DNA of 64,000 nucleotides from Rubripirellula tenax (GTDB taxonomy: Bacteria > Planctomycetota > Planctomycetia > Pirellulales > Pirellulaceae): assembly GCF_007860125.1 (NCBI RefSeq), contig NZ_SJPW01000007.1, positions 124,001 to 188,000 of the forward strand, written 5' to 3'. The notes under the pieces were generated by a model. It saw nothing but the letters and a program-made list of their open reading frames with translations. It was not told the origin of the DNA and ran no database searches. Position numbers and translations under genes: made by a program. Position 1 is the first letter of the stretch. The number at the start of each line of letters is the position of its first letter. Shown here one piece after another: positions 35,430 through 45,600 of the stretch.

Positions 35430-36098
35430 CTACGGGGCCAGCACGACTTGCTCGGGCTTGCACGTCGCTTCCATCACAGTGAACAGCGAAAGTGGATTGG
35501 GCTTATAGCGGCTGTCCAAACGCAATGGCAATTCGCGAACGACTTCGTCGAGTTCGATATCAGTGCGCCATCCCAATCGCTTGGTGATGTTGCCGGCCGA
35601 GTCCACGACTTTTGCGATCAACGGATTGTCGCTGCGGAAGTGATTGATCATCAGAATGCGTCCGCCCGGTTTGCAGACGCGAACGATCTCGGCCATCATC
35701 CGCTGCGGTTGCGACACGACGCTGATCGTGTGGAACGACGTGACGATGTCGAACGACGAATCTTCGAACGTCAATTCTTCGGCGTTCATTGGCATCACAT
35801 CGATGTGCTGCCATTTCTTCTCGGCGATCAACTGCTCCGCCTCGGCCAACATGGCTTCGGACAGATCGACGCCCGTCAATTCGATGTTGGTCGGGTAGCT
35901 GTTCAGCGACAAACCGGTACCGACACCGACTTCCAAGACTTTCGCACCGGCCGGGATGTTCAATGCCTTAATCGCGGCCGACATGCGACGTTTCGCCACG
36001 GCAGGCCAGACCGCTTGATAGGCCGGGACCAAATGGCTGTAAAACGGGCTGCTGTGTGGCTGGGGAGCCTGCTTTTCTGGGAGCGAAACTCGGTGCAT
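35430..36098 (-). CDS. pmtA: Phosphatidylethanolamine N-methyltransferase-like (PmtA type)
   Basis: SAM-dependent methyltransferase of 222 residues from the ATG at 36098 (AAGG about 10 nt upstream; the frame is open further, but the added 54 residues look non-native). Motif I is AKVLEVGVGTGLSLNSYP, followed by LTGVDLSEAMLAEAEQLI, FDIVTSFHTISVVSQPQRMM and CKPGGRILMINHFRS. The GVGTGLSL-P-Y and DLSEAML-x-x-A series is typical of Rhodobacter-type PmtA, close to UbiE. It is the third gene of a psd-pssA-pmtA operon, which strongly suggests phosphatidylethanolamine as substrate and dimethyl-PE or phosphatidylcholine as product. A quinone methyltransferase is the alternative. Confidence 0.75.
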   Translation of the reverse strand: MHRVSLPEKQAPQPHSSPFYSHLVPAYQAVWPAVAKRRMSAAIKALNIPAGAKVLEVGVGTGLSLNSYPTNIELTGVDLSEAMLAEAEQLIAEKKWQHIDVMPMNAEELTFEDSSFDIVTSFHTISVVSQPQRMMAEIVRVCKPGGRILMINHFRSDNPLIAKVVDSAGNITKRLGWRTDIELDEVVRELPLRLDSRYKPNPLSLFTVMEATCKPEQVVLAP

Positions 36099-36308
36099 GG
36101 GTGATTTACCTTGGACGGCATCGGAACATCGGAGAGCCAAAACGATGGCGATTTGTGCTGGCAAGTCAATGGCTGGTGCATTTTCGCCCAGATCACTTAC
36201 GCCCCCAATCACTTTCGACCGGGGAACGCCTTCACCACCAGAATTATCTGACCGAGCCATAGAAAGACCATGTCTCGAGCGGCGACGGTTCGTATTTCAA
36301 TCTCTTTA

Positions 36309-37232
36309 TTACACGTCGGTTACATTTTGTTTTCTATATTTGCCCCAAAGCGACTGGATCGGCGACCCGAACGCGTAGTAACAGAATGCGATCGGTAACA
36401 CCAACCAATGCAACACGACCGCTCCGATGACCACGAACAGGGCTTGGCCAATTTGGTTGGGTGCCCGTCGGCCACGCAATAGCTGTTGAAAAACATGGGG
36501 GTATTGAAACCGAGACACCATCAAATAGGCCAGGACCAGTGCCATTCCGGGAATCAAATAGTGCGACGCCACGAGGGTCTTTTCGGCGATCCATTGAATG
36601 TTGTCGTGATAGACACCCTTAACCGCGTAACCCGCTAATTCGGGCATCGCAATTGCAAAGGCCGCCAACGTTCCTGCTGCGGCGGGACTGGGCAACCCTT
36701 CGAATCCCTCGTGCGTATCATCGTCGCCCGTTTCGACATTGAAGCGGGCCAATCGAATCAGAACGCAAAGTGCAAACAGCGTCCCAATCGCCCAAGTCAA
36801 CTTCAGTGGAAGGTAGACACCGTCGTTGTACCGCCATACCAAGACCGCCGGGGCGGTCCCGAAGGTGATCGCATCGCAGAGGCTGTCCAGTTCAGCGCCG
36901 AAGCGACTTTCTTGGCCCGTCATCCGCGCGGCGGATCCGTCGAGCGCATCGAACAACATGCCGCCAAAGATCAGGATTCCAGCGACCAGCAACTGCTTGT
37001 CGTTGTCCCATGCCAACGTTTCGCTCATGGCGACCGAAATCGCCGCCAAACCGCACACGCCGTTGCCAAGGGTCAACAAGGTCGGCAAGACGGCTAGCGT
37101 CAGGCGGCGTTTGCGCTTGCGTTTTTTGCGACGCGTTCCGTCGCGGTTGAACGCATTCCGATCGCTATCGACATCCTCGCTGAGGTCGGTATCGGTATCG
37201 GTTTGATAGAGGCCGCGTTTCAATTCACTCAT
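36309..37232 (-). CDS. pssA: CDP-diacylglycerol-serine O-phosphatidyltransferase
   Basis: Membrane CDP-alcohol phosphatidyltransferase of 307 residues, joining CDP-diacylglycerol and serine to phosphatidylserine. The family motif D-G-x2-A-R-x8-G-x3-D-x3-D is intact: D98-G99, A102-R103, G112, D116, D120. TLLTLGNGVCGLAAI before it is the type II PssA N-terminal helix. About eight hydrophobic segments follow (WAIGTLFALCVLIRLARFN, PAAAGTLAAFAIAMPELAG). A charged N-terminal extension of ~40 residues (Asp-rich, then RRKKRKRKRR) precedes the first helix. The gene lies 12 bp after psd and about 210 bp before pmtA; this order makes serine the likely alcohol. Confidence 0.88.
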   Translation of the reverse strand: MSELKRGLYQTDTDTDLSEDVDSDRNAFNRDGTRRKKRKRKRRLTLAVLPTLLTLGNGVCGLAAISVAMSETLAWDNDKQLLVAGILIFGGMLFDALDGSAARMTGQESRFGAELDSLCDAITFGTAPAVLVWRYNDGVYLPLKLTWAIGTLFALCVLIRLARFNVETGDDDTHEGFEGLPSPAAAGTLAAFAIAMPELAGYAVKGVYHDNIQWIAEKTLVASHYLIPGMALVLAYLMVSRFQYPHVFQQLLRGRRAPNQIGQALFVVIGAVVLHWLVLPIAFCYYAFGSPIQSLWGKYRKQNVTDV

Positions 37233-37244
37233 TCGAATTCAGAT

Positions 37245-38279
37245 TCAATCTTCGGCGGTGTGGCCCGACATGCGATATCGGTAACGGCCCAGCGTGGTGC
37301 TGCCGGCACAGAGTTTGTCGCCGATCTTTGCGACGATTTCCAGCGACTTGTTGTCAGGGACGATCAGCTCGGTTCGCGATCCCAGTTTGATCATGCCGAA
37401 CATTTCGCCACGTGCGAGCACGTCACCGGGTCGGACCCAGCATACTATTCGCCGAGCAAATTGCCCGGTGATTTGGCGAATTCGATACATTCCTCCGCCA
37501 CCCTCGGTGGTGATCGATTCCTTGTCCGACAGAATCACGTCCAGATTCTCATTTTCACGTGCCGATTCGGGGCGCAGTGCGTTCAGGGACTTGCCCGGCC
37601 GATACTTCACCGCCACAACACGTCCCGGCAAGGAAGCCCGGTTGGCGTGGACGTTGAATATCGACAGAAAAATGCCAAATTGAACGCATCGTCCCAGTTC
37701 TGGATCAACGATCCGTTCGATTTGCACCAGCTTGCCATCGGCCGGTGAAACAACAGTGCCCGTTTCCGACGGCACATCGCGCCCCGGATCTCGAAAAAAC
37801 CAAACCACCAATCCGGCCAAGACCATCATGGGCAACGCAAGCGGCCACCAAAGCCAGCCCAGCACAATCGCCAGGACGACGAATCCGCCGCCGAGCAGAA
37901 CCAATTCAGCAAGACCGACGCGGACGAACGGCAACGAATCTCGCCAAGAGAACGGGTCCTCCAATTCGGACCACCAATACGTTTCTTGGTTGCGATAATA
38001 TTTGACATCGCGCGGATCGACAGGATCGAAAGGCAACGTCCCACGACTGCCTTGCCGCGACTCTTTCATTCGTTCGACAAATCCCGGCCGAAGCTTTCGC
38101 AACAGAGCTCGCCGGACGTGTCCCCATGCCAACTCGATCGACATCACAATCCCGCCACCGGGCTGAATGTTCGTCAATTGGGGATCCATCCAATCCTGTA
38201 CGGACGGGCGCTGGGATGTCGCAACCTGGTCAGGCAGATCGAAATTCGGCGCGGCGTCGCGGGAAGTAGGCGTACTCAT
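37245..38279 (-). CDS. psd: Phosphatidylserine decarboxylase
   Basis: Pyruvoyl-dependent decarboxylase converting phosphatidylserine to phosphatidylethanolamine at the membrane. It has 344 residues from the ATG at 38279. After a ~120-residue N-terminal region come two hydrophobic stretches (LAELVLLGGGFVVLAIVLGW, PMMVLAGLVVWF), then the family signature WFFRDPGRDVP followed by VVSPADGKLVQIE. FGIFLSIFNVHANRASLPG and GMIKLGSRTELIVP are conserved. The self-cleavage Gly-Ser is in KLCAGSTTLGRY near the C-terminus, where cleavage makes the pyruvoyl alpha chain. The ~80-120 residues before the first helix are longer than in short-form enzymes. First gene of the phospholipid operon. Confidence 0.9.
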   Translation of the reverse strand: MSTPTSRDAAPNFDLPDQVATSQRPSVQDWMDPQLTNIQPGGGIVMSIELAWGHVRRALLRKLRPGFVERMKESRQGSRGTLPFDPVDPRDVKYYRNQETYWWSELEDPFSWRDSLPFVRVGLAELVLLGGGFVVLAIVLGWLWWPLALPMMVLAGLVVWFFRDPGRDVPSETGTVVSPADGKLVQIERIVDPELGRCVQFGIFLSIFNVHANRASLPGRVVAVKYRPGKSLNALRPESARENENLDVILSDKESITTEGGGGMYRIRQITGQFARRIVCWVRPGDVLARGEMFGMIKLGSRTELIVPDNKSLEIVAKIGDKLCAGSTTLGRYRYRMSGHTAED

Positions 38280-38398
38280 GGTTGACCAGCGTATCCGGTA
38301 TAACAGAGGGCTGTCGATATGCGGGCCATTTCGCATCGCTTATTCAATCTAGGCTCTGCGTGAGAAGAGCCCCTCTGAATCCTCGGAAAGACGTTCGG

Positions 38399-40072
38399 AT
38401 GTTTACGCCTCGCTACCTGATGCCGTTTGATTCTCGCCGCGCCTTGCACCGGTTCGCCGACATTTTGGTGATTGGCGGTGGGTTGGCCGGTTTGCGGGCC
38501 GCCAACGCTGTCGAATCGCATCAATCGGTATTGGTTGTCACCAAGGACAAACTTCGCGAATCGAACAGCAACTATGCCCAGGGTGGGATTGCCGGCGTTT
38601 TGGATCCCGACGACTGTTTCGAATCGCACGTGTCGGACACATTGGCCGCAGGCGGCAATCTTTGCGATCGAGAAATCGTCGATATGGTGATTCGCGAAGG
38701 ACCACGACGCATCGAGGAACTCGTTCGCTGGGGGACCCAATTCGATCATTCCGACGGCGAGTTGATGCTGGGCCGCGAAGGGGGACACAGCCGTGAACGG
38801 ATCGTCCATGCACGCGGCGATGCGACCGGCGCCGAGATCATGCGGGCAGTCATCGAACGAACCCGCAAAGCACCGAACATCGACATCTGGGAAGACGCCT
38901 TCACCGCCGACCTGTTGACGCACGAGGGCCAATGCCGCGGCGCGATGATCTTCGACTCGATCGGCCAACCTGTGATGGTGTGGGCAAAAGAAACAATCCT
39001 TTGCACCGGAGGCGCAGGCCAAGTTTACCGTGAATCGACCAACCCGCCCGTCGCCACCGGTGACGGAACGTCGATCGCGTACCGCGCCGGCGTTGAACTT
39101 CGCGACATGGAATTCATCCAGTTCCATCCGACCGTGCTTTACATCGCGGGTGCCTCGCGTTCGCTGATCACTGAAGCCGTCCGTGGCGAAGGCGCGTACT
39201 TGGTCGACACCAACGGTCACCGATTTATGCCGGAGTATGACGACCGAGCCGAGTTGGCGCCGCGCGACGTGGTCAGCCAATCGATCATCCGCCAAATGGA
39301 TCGGACGAAACAGTCCAACGTCTACTTGGATCTGTCGCACTTGAAGGCGGACCATGTTCTGTCGCGTTTTCCAGGCATTGCCGAGGCATGCAAGAAATTT
39401 GGTTTGGACATCACATCCGACCGGATTCCCGTCCGCCCGGGTGCCCACTATGTGATCGGTGGTGTCACGGTCGATCGCCAAGGACGAACCAGCTTGCCCG
39501 GGTTGTGGGCGGCCGGCGAAGTGACCAGCAGCGGACTGCATGGCGCGAACCGCTTGGCCAGCAACAGCTTGCTGGAAGGCTTGGTCTACGGCGCCCATGC
39601 CGGCGAAGCAGCCTCACGCGCCGCTGGCGAACAGTCCAGTAAGTTGGTCGCGTTGCCGATCTCGCATCCTGTTCACGAAGGCGCCGCGTCATTCGACTTT
39701 GCCGATGTTCGCGTTTCGCTAAAGAGCTTGATGGGTCGCTTGGCGGGTGTGGAACGCTGCGCCGACGGACTGCGGGAAGCGAGTGATTCGATTCGTTCTT
39801 TCGCGACCTATGTGATGACGCATCAATTCGACACGGTGGAAGGCTGGGAACTGCAGAACCTGTTGCAGACGGCATCCTGCATGGTCGACTCGGCGCTGGC
39901 TCGGACCGAATCGCGAGGCGTCCATTTCCGCAGCGATTTTCCGGAACCCGATGACAACGCATGGCGTTGCCATTTGACAACGCGCGTCGATGTCGACGGC
40001 GGTCATCCCCAGCGAACCGAACAACTCAAACCTTCGGCGCCGGTGGAGGCAACATTCAAAGCCGACGTTTGA
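38399..40072 (+). CDS. nadB: L-aspartate oxidase
   Basis: FAD flavoprotein oxidising L-aspartate to iminoaspartate in de novo NAD synthesis. It has 557 residues from the ATG at 38399. The Rossmann FAD site is ILVIGGGLAGLRAANAVE. The family-specific segments SNSNYAQGGIAGVLDPDD, LGREGGHSRERIVHARGDAT, EFIQFHPTVLYIAG, VRGEGAYLVDTNGHRFMPEY and PVRPGAHYVIGGVTVDRQGR are all present, as is the helical C-terminal domain. These separate it from succinate dehydrogenase SdhA together with the context (no sdh genes). nadA and nadC are not nearby. Confidence 0.93.
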   Translation: MFTPRYLMPFDSRRALHRFADILVIGGGLAGLRAANAVESHQSVLVVTKDKLRESNSNYAQGGIAGVLDPDDCFESHVSDTLAAGGNLCDREIVDMVIREGPRRIEELVRWGTQFDHSDGELMLGREGGHSRERIVHARGDATGAEIMRAVIERTRKAPNIDIWEDAFTADLLTHEGQCRGAMIFDSIGQPVMVWAKETILCTGGAGQVYRESTNPPVATGDGTSIAYRAGVELRDMEFIQFHPTVLYIAGASRSLITEAVRGEGAYLVDTNGHRFMPEYDDRAELAPRDVVSQSIIRQMDRTKQSNVYLDLSHLKADHVLSRFPGIAEACKKFGLDITSDRIPVRPGAHYVIGGVTVDRQGRTSLPGLWAAGEVTSSGLHGANRLASNSLLEGLVYGAHAGEAASRAAGEQSSKLVALPISHPVHEGAASFDFADVRVSLKSLMGRLAGVERCADGLREASDSIRSFATYVMTHQFDTVEGWELQNLLQTASCMVDSALARTESRGVHFRSDFPEPDDNAWRCHLTTRVDVDGGHPQRTEQLKPSAPVEATFKADV

Positions 40073-40111
40073 AGTTCTTCCCATTACCTCACCTCACAGA
40101 AAGGATTGTGA

Positions 40112-41038
40112 ATGCTCGAGAAAGCCATCCAGGCCGTCGATACCGTCCAGGATCCCGGCGAACGCAAGCTGGTCATCCATTCGCGTTTGACCGGACCGAT
40201 TCGGGATTTGACGTTCCTAGAGAAATCATTGTTGTTCGCCGAATTGGCGATGATCTCCTACAACGACGAAGACGAAGCCCGCCGGGCGGTCGAGATTATC
40301 GGGCTGCCCGAGATCAGCTTTTATGATCGGGATGGATCGCAGGCCTACCGGTTTCGCAACGAACACGATTGCGTCATCGCGTGTCGTGGTACCGAGCCGA
40401 ACGATTGGAACGACGTCCGAGCCGACGCCAACGCATCAGCCGTGTTGGCCGAAACGGCCGGGAAGGTCCACCGGGGTTTCAAGCAAGAAGTCGACGATTT
40501 GTGGCCGATGCTGGAAACCGCGTTAATCAGCAATGACCAACCGCTTTGGTTTTGTGGGCACAGCCTGGGCGGTGCGATGGCGACGATCTGTGCAGGAAGG
40601 TGCTTTCTATCCCACATCGACAGCAATCCTGACCAACTTTTTACCTACGGAAGCCCGCGGGTAGGAAATAGCCGGTACATCAACTTCGTCAAACTCGATC
40701 ACTACCGATTCGTCAACAACAACGACATTGTCACTCGCGTCCCACCGATCTTGCTGGGTTACCGCCACTGCGGTCGCGAGGTCTACTTGAACCGCAATGG
40801 AAAGATACGGAAGCTGAGTCATCTGGGCCGCCGGCGTGATCGGTGGCGTGGATTCCTTCGCGGATTGACCCATTGGAAAGTGGACCACTTTGCCGACCAC
40901 TCGATCCACCAATACATCAACGCGATCGTCAAAGCCGTTGAAGAAGAGAAGACACAGATAGAGGGCGGCAATCTGGCCAAGTCCGCCGATGCATTCGCTG
41001 ATGACGTTCACGCCCGAGAAAACGCCCCCAACACTTGA
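40112..41038 (+). CDS. Class 3 lipase family protein
   Basis: Alpha/beta-hydrolase of 308 residues with the lipase class 3 elbow CGHSLGGAMATICAGRCF and Ser151 as nucleophile. Before it are the family segments DCVIACRGTEPNDWNDVRAD and VHRGFKQEVDDLW. Afterwards come LFTYGSPRVGNSRYIN (Asp/Asn region) and FVNNNDIVTRVPP, with the candidate catalytic His in VDHFADHSIHQYINAI. There is no signal peptide, so probably intracellular. AAAGGA precedes the ATG. It lies 39 bp after nadB and 12 bp before the MoxR-type ATPase, suggesting one transcription unit. Confidence 0.85.
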   Translation: MLEKAIQAVDTVQDPGERKLVIHSRLTGPIRDLTFLEKSLLFAELAMISYNDEDEARRAVEIIGLPEISFYDRDGSQAYRFRNEHDCVIACRGTEPNDWNDVRADANASAVLAETAGKVHRGFKQEVDDLWPMLETALISNDQPLWFCGHSLGGAMATICAGRCFLSHIDSNPDQLFTYGSPRVGNSRYINFVKLDHYRFVNNNDIVTRVPPILLGYRHCGREVYLNRNGKIRKLSHLGRRRDRWRGFLRGLTHWKVDHFADHSIHQYINAIVKAVEEEKTQIEGGNLAKSADAFADDVHARENAPNT

Positions 41039-41050
41039 GAGTCCGCAAGG

Positions 41051-42022
41051 ATGACCCAGAACTACGTGATCGAAAACGGATTCGTCGATATCGACTCGGT
41101 GAAATTGAAGCTCGCGCACCCCTATTCGGCGCCGGGCCAATGGATCGGCCAAAAGGAAGTACTGATGCAGTTGCTGGCGTGTTGGATCACAGTCGATGAG
41201 GCTGATCTGCCGCTGACGCCGCGTCTTGTGGGTTCGCCGGGCGTCGGAAAGACCCAGCTGGCGATCGCCGCGGCCGAAGCGCACGGCCGTCCGCTCTATA
41301 TCTATCAGTGCACGTCCGACACGCGTCCCGAGGATCTGCTGGTCACGCCGGTGCTGTCACAGGGTGGCGAGATCGCCTATCACGCCTCGCCGTTGGTTTC
41401 CGCGATGGTAACGGGGGGGATCTGTTTGCTGGACGAAGGTAACCGGATGAACGAAAAGTCGTGGGCGTCGCTGGCGCCCCTTTTCGATGGCCGTCGGCTG
41501 GTCGAGTCCATCGTGGCGGGGATCACGATTCCCGCATCGAAGGAATTTCGTGCTGCGGTGACGATGAACCAGGACGAATCAACATTTGAAATCCCGGACT
41601 ACATTCTCAGCCGGTTGCAGCCCACGCTGGGCGTCGGTTTCCCGAACAAGCAGGACGAAATGGCGATCCTGCAGTACCATCTGCCGTTCGCCGAAGCCGA
41701 GATGCTGGCGATGACGGTCGAGTTCCTGCAGCATTCCCACGAACTGAAGCTCGACTTTTCGCTTCGAGACGGCATCAACCTGCTGCGCTTTGCACTGAAA
41801 CGAATGATCCAGGATCCCGATCACCCGATCAGTCGCGACGTCGCATGGCAGGAAGCCCTGGAAAAATGCTTGGGCGAAGACGCTGTTGATCTGGAGCAAT
41901 TGGCCCAAAGGCGTCGTCGGACACTCGGCGGCGATTCGGTGCCGCTAGGACTGGCGGACCTCTTTTTCGACCCCGACGATCCGCTGCACCCGGATCGCGA
42001 TGAGGACGAAGACGACTTTTGA
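41051..42022 (+). CDS. MoxR-type AAA ATPase
   Basis: AAA+ ATPase of 323 residues, MoxR/CbbQ-like group. Walker A is [11 protein letters not shown] (near residue 60), Walker [18 protein letters not shown], sensor [12 protein letters not shown], and the arginine-finger region [16 protein letters not shown]. Proteins of this group are chaperone-like ATPases that usually act with a VWA-domain protein encoded next door; here none follows. The C-terminus is acidic ([15 protein letters not shown]). It starts 12 bp after the lipase gene. Confidence 0.86.
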   Translation: MTQNYVIENGFVDIDSVKLKLAHPYSAPGQWIGQKEVLMQLLACWITVDEADLPLTPRLVGSPGVGKTQLAIAAAEAHGRPLYIYQCTSDTRPEDLLVTPVLSQGGEIAYHASPLVSAMVTGGICLLDEGNRMNEKSWASLAPLFDGRRLVESIVAGITIPASKEFRAAVTMNQDESTFEIPDYILSRLQPTLGVGFPNKQDEMAILQYHLPFAEAEMLAMTVEFLQHSHELKLDFSLRDGINLLRFALKRMIQDPDHPISRDVAWQEALEKCLGEDAVDLEQLAQRRRRTLGGDSVPLGLADLFFDPDDPLHPDRDEDEDDF

Positions 42023-42162
42023 CGCCGGATCTTTCCCTGGACGATCTGAACCTCGACGATCTGGCCCCGAGGAAATCAGATTCTGGGCAGATTGGCGACT
42101 CTAAGAGTCTCCCAGACAAAAAAGTATCCCAGAGATCTGTCGATAACTTGGGTAATTTGTAA
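42019..42162 (+). CDS. Possible 47-aa acidic peptide or remnant after the MoxR gene
   Basis: A TTG at 42019 overlaps the MoxR stop (TTGA) and opens a 47-residue frame beginning [18 protein letters not shown], with repeated D-D-L. The overlap is like that of coupled genes in this window, so it could be a small protein or the stub of a lost VWA partner. Start codon and length make it weak. Confidence 0.22.
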   Translation: MTPDLSLDDLNLDDLAPRKSDSGQIGDSKSLPDKKVSQRSVDNLGNL

Positions 42163-42624
42163 GGATTCTTACGAGCTACCGCCGATCATCCCCGCTGGGA
42201 GGGAACTTTTGCGTCCAAGTACCGTCCAAGTGCCACGCGACAGTCTGGAAATGGTCGGACCCACGACACCCCTCCTTTGGGAACTTGTCGGCACTGGGTT
42301 CCTGGGATTAACAGCATTGTCGGTACGATCGGTCCCAAAACTGATGAAAAGAAGAGGCTGTTCGAAGGAACCAAAGAGGCAATGTTTGCGGCCATTTGGG
42401 CCGTAACTATACTCGGCGACTGGGTTTCGGCTCGGAGGCACGCAGTGCGCCCCGATGTCAGCCCTACTTTTCGACCAGCGTCCTCATCACCGCTAAGCGA
42501 TTGCCTCTAGAAACAGAGGGTCCCATCGCTGTCGGCAAACAACTTACTACTACCACCATCGCGGTCACCAAAGACCGGGCGGATTGCCCGAATCGGCGGC
42601 GACATCCCATTGAAGGTTCGGTCT
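42163..42624. other. Intergenic upstream of the giant gene
   Basis: About 460 bp without a supported gene, presumably holding the promoter of the giant-protein gene. Short open frames on both strands lack recognisable content. A ribosome site GAAGG lies 8 nt before the ATG at 42625. Confidence 0.45.
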
Positions 42625-45600
42625 ATGACCTCGCGGAAGCGACTCAATACTTCGGCATCCAACTCCGATGTTTCGCGTGCAGACGGTTCGTCCACATCGC
42701 AATCACGCCCCGACGGTGCGAAAGCATCGCGTTCGGGTAAGGCGCGTCCGACTCGCAAGAAGCGACGTCAGCACATACTTGAAACGTTGGAGTCTCGGCA
42801 ATTGTTGGCCGGTCCTCAACTGATCGGTATCCAGCCCAACGAAGGCGATTTGATCGTCAACGGTTCGGTGCGCGACACGGCGCCGAATGTGTTGACGTTC
42901 CGTTTCGATCAAACGCAATCGATCGATCCGACGACCTTCGACGGTATCCGAGTCACGCGAGCCGGTGCCGACGGTTTGTTGGGATCGTCCGACGACGTCA
43001 CCATCACACCGGGACTGGTGACGCTGGGTGACAACGCGGCCAATGAAGTCGTTGTGCGTTTTGCCGATGCGCTTCCCAATGACAAGTACAAAGCGGAAGT
43101 CTTCGGCTTCGACGATTCGGGCCTGGGTATCACGGCGCTACGAAACGACGCGGGCGAATTGTTTCAACCGGGATCGACCGGGCAACGTGTTTCCGTCACG
43201 AACTTCGAACTGCGTTTGGGTGCGCTGATCGAAGCCGTCGTGCCGCAACCCGTGGTTCGATTGGCTGATGGATCGTTGGTTCAAAACCGAAACGAAGTCG
43301 TCGTTTACTTCAATGAAGATCCGTTGTTCGTCGAAGACACCGGCGCCACAGGCACCGTCCAGATCGGCGCCCAGCAAATCACCGTGACGGCGAATCTGAG
43401 CGAACGCGCGTTCAGCAACACCCAGATCAATTTCCTGCCTAGCACGTCGGCATCGGTTGCGACTGCCACGCACGACAAGGTGGCAAACACCTTAACGGTT
43501 GTGTATCCCAATAATTCGACCTACACGGCGGTGGCAACCGCGATCAACTCGCTGTCCGAATTCAATGCAACCGTATCGGCAGGCAATCCGAACGGAATCT
43601 TCAACTTCAATTCCGAAACAACGACGGGATCGCGGTTCGAGATCAAAGGCACGCCCAGCCAACGATCAGCCGAGAATCCCCGGTTCTATCAACTGCTGTT
43701 GACGCAAGACAGCGTCAGCACCGTTGACGATGCCATCTACTTCCCAAGTGAAGTCGTTTACAACCCGGTCACCCACACGGCGCGGCTGTTCTTCGCGGCC
43801 GACATCAACGAATTGCCCGGCGTCCCGCTTGGCGGCGGAACGTTCCGTTTGCGAGTCGGCACGGCCGTCGACAATCGCACCGACCTGGTTTTGGTTCCCG
43901 AAACCGTCGCGGTCGCGCCTTCGGTCTCGACCGATTTTGGCGTTACCGGCTTGCAGGTCAAATTCACGAATCGTGCCGTCGGCGAAGGTGCGTCGGGACG
44001 AACCATTCGCTTCACCAACTCGGGCACGGCCGGTTTGTCGGTTGCGTTGGACACAAACGGTAACGTGGTGTTCAACCTAGGTGGTCAAGCGGCAACCGTT
44101 AGCCAATTGCAAGCGATCGTTGCTTCGACGCCTGCCGTCAATGCGGTGATCACGGTTTCAAGCCGACTCAATGGAGCGTCCGGCGGTGGCAGCACTGTCG
44201 TACCTGCACAGGCTATCGGCGCCGCCCCGCTTGCACTTGTTGCGGTCGGCGATACGCTCGGCACGGCGCTGGACGTCGGCGTCTTCGGCCAGGACCAACT
44301 GACAAGCAAAATCTTTGCAGAGTCAATCGATCCTCAGCCCTTCTTGATTGAATTGTTGGGTGGCAACGATGACCCGGGCCGCCTGGAATTGCCCGAAGTG
44401 GCTGGCAACGGTTTGGTCCAGTACATCAACAGCACATTTGGGAATAACGGCGCAGATGATACCGACGGTATCACTGAAATCTCCTACAACTTCAACGGCG
44501 TGTTCGCGACCGGCCCGGGTGGCAATTCGTTCTTGAACCAAATCAACGATCGGCAAAAAACTCGCATCCGCGAGGCGCTCGGACTTTGGTCGACGTCGAT
44601 CGGTGTGCAGTTCCGCGAAACGGTTGATCAAGGGATCACGTTCGCTTTGGGCGATATCTCGCGATTGAATGCCGTTCCCGATACGCGGTTGCAAAACTAC
44701 GGCGTGCTCAACGCCAACTTGCGAATCGACCCAACGTTCGAAAACTCGGCGATCGTGTTCAGCAACCAGACCGACTTCAACACGGCATACGGTGAAGACT
44801 TTCTTCGCAAAGCGACCGCGGGTATCGGTTTGTTGCTGGGACTGGAACAAGCCCCCGGTTTGACAGCACAGACTTTGCTGTCGCTCAATTCGGGCTTCTT
44901 GAACCAAACGATCAACTCGGCCTCGGAAGCAGAGTTGAAGGGGAACGAGCCTTCGTTCCCTGGTAACTACGACATTCTGCACGGTCAATACTTGCACCGA
45001 CCCGATAGCGTCGATGTCGACTTGTATCGCTTCGTGATCGACCTGGACGATGCGGACCGAGTCGGTACGCTAACGGCCGAAACGTTTGCCGAACGGCTTG
45101 CCGATTCCAGCACGCTGGACACGTCGTTGCAATTGTTCCAAGAGGTTTCTGCGTCAACGACGTCGGACTTTGGTATCGGTAACTCGCTGTCGGTCCGTTA
45201 CGACGCGTTGGCTGCCGGCCGCTTGGGGAACAATGTTTCGATCGAGTACATCCGTAGTGATCGCACGGGCACAGACCGCGCGATTCGGATCACTCAAAAA
45301 CTGGACAACGCCGGCAATCCCATTGCCAATGGCATCGTCGTTGATATGCCGCGTGCCAACGCGACCATCACATCGGTGCCGGTCAGCGACATTGTCTCGG
45401 CGATCAACAGCAGCCCGTTCGCCAGCAGCTTGGTCCGCGCGATGATCGCCGTCGGTTCGCCGACGACCAACGTTGCCGCCAGCAACGCGCCCATTGGTCG
45501 CTCGCTGTTGAGCGGCGGTGGCTTGACCCAAATCAGCCGCAACGACGATTACTTCAGCGAAGATTCACGCATCATCGCTACCCTCGGCGCGGGCACGTAT

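Noticed and set aside
38276-39598. 440-codon frame on the minus strand
   Set aside because: Antisense shadow of nadB, which has the full set of family motifs.
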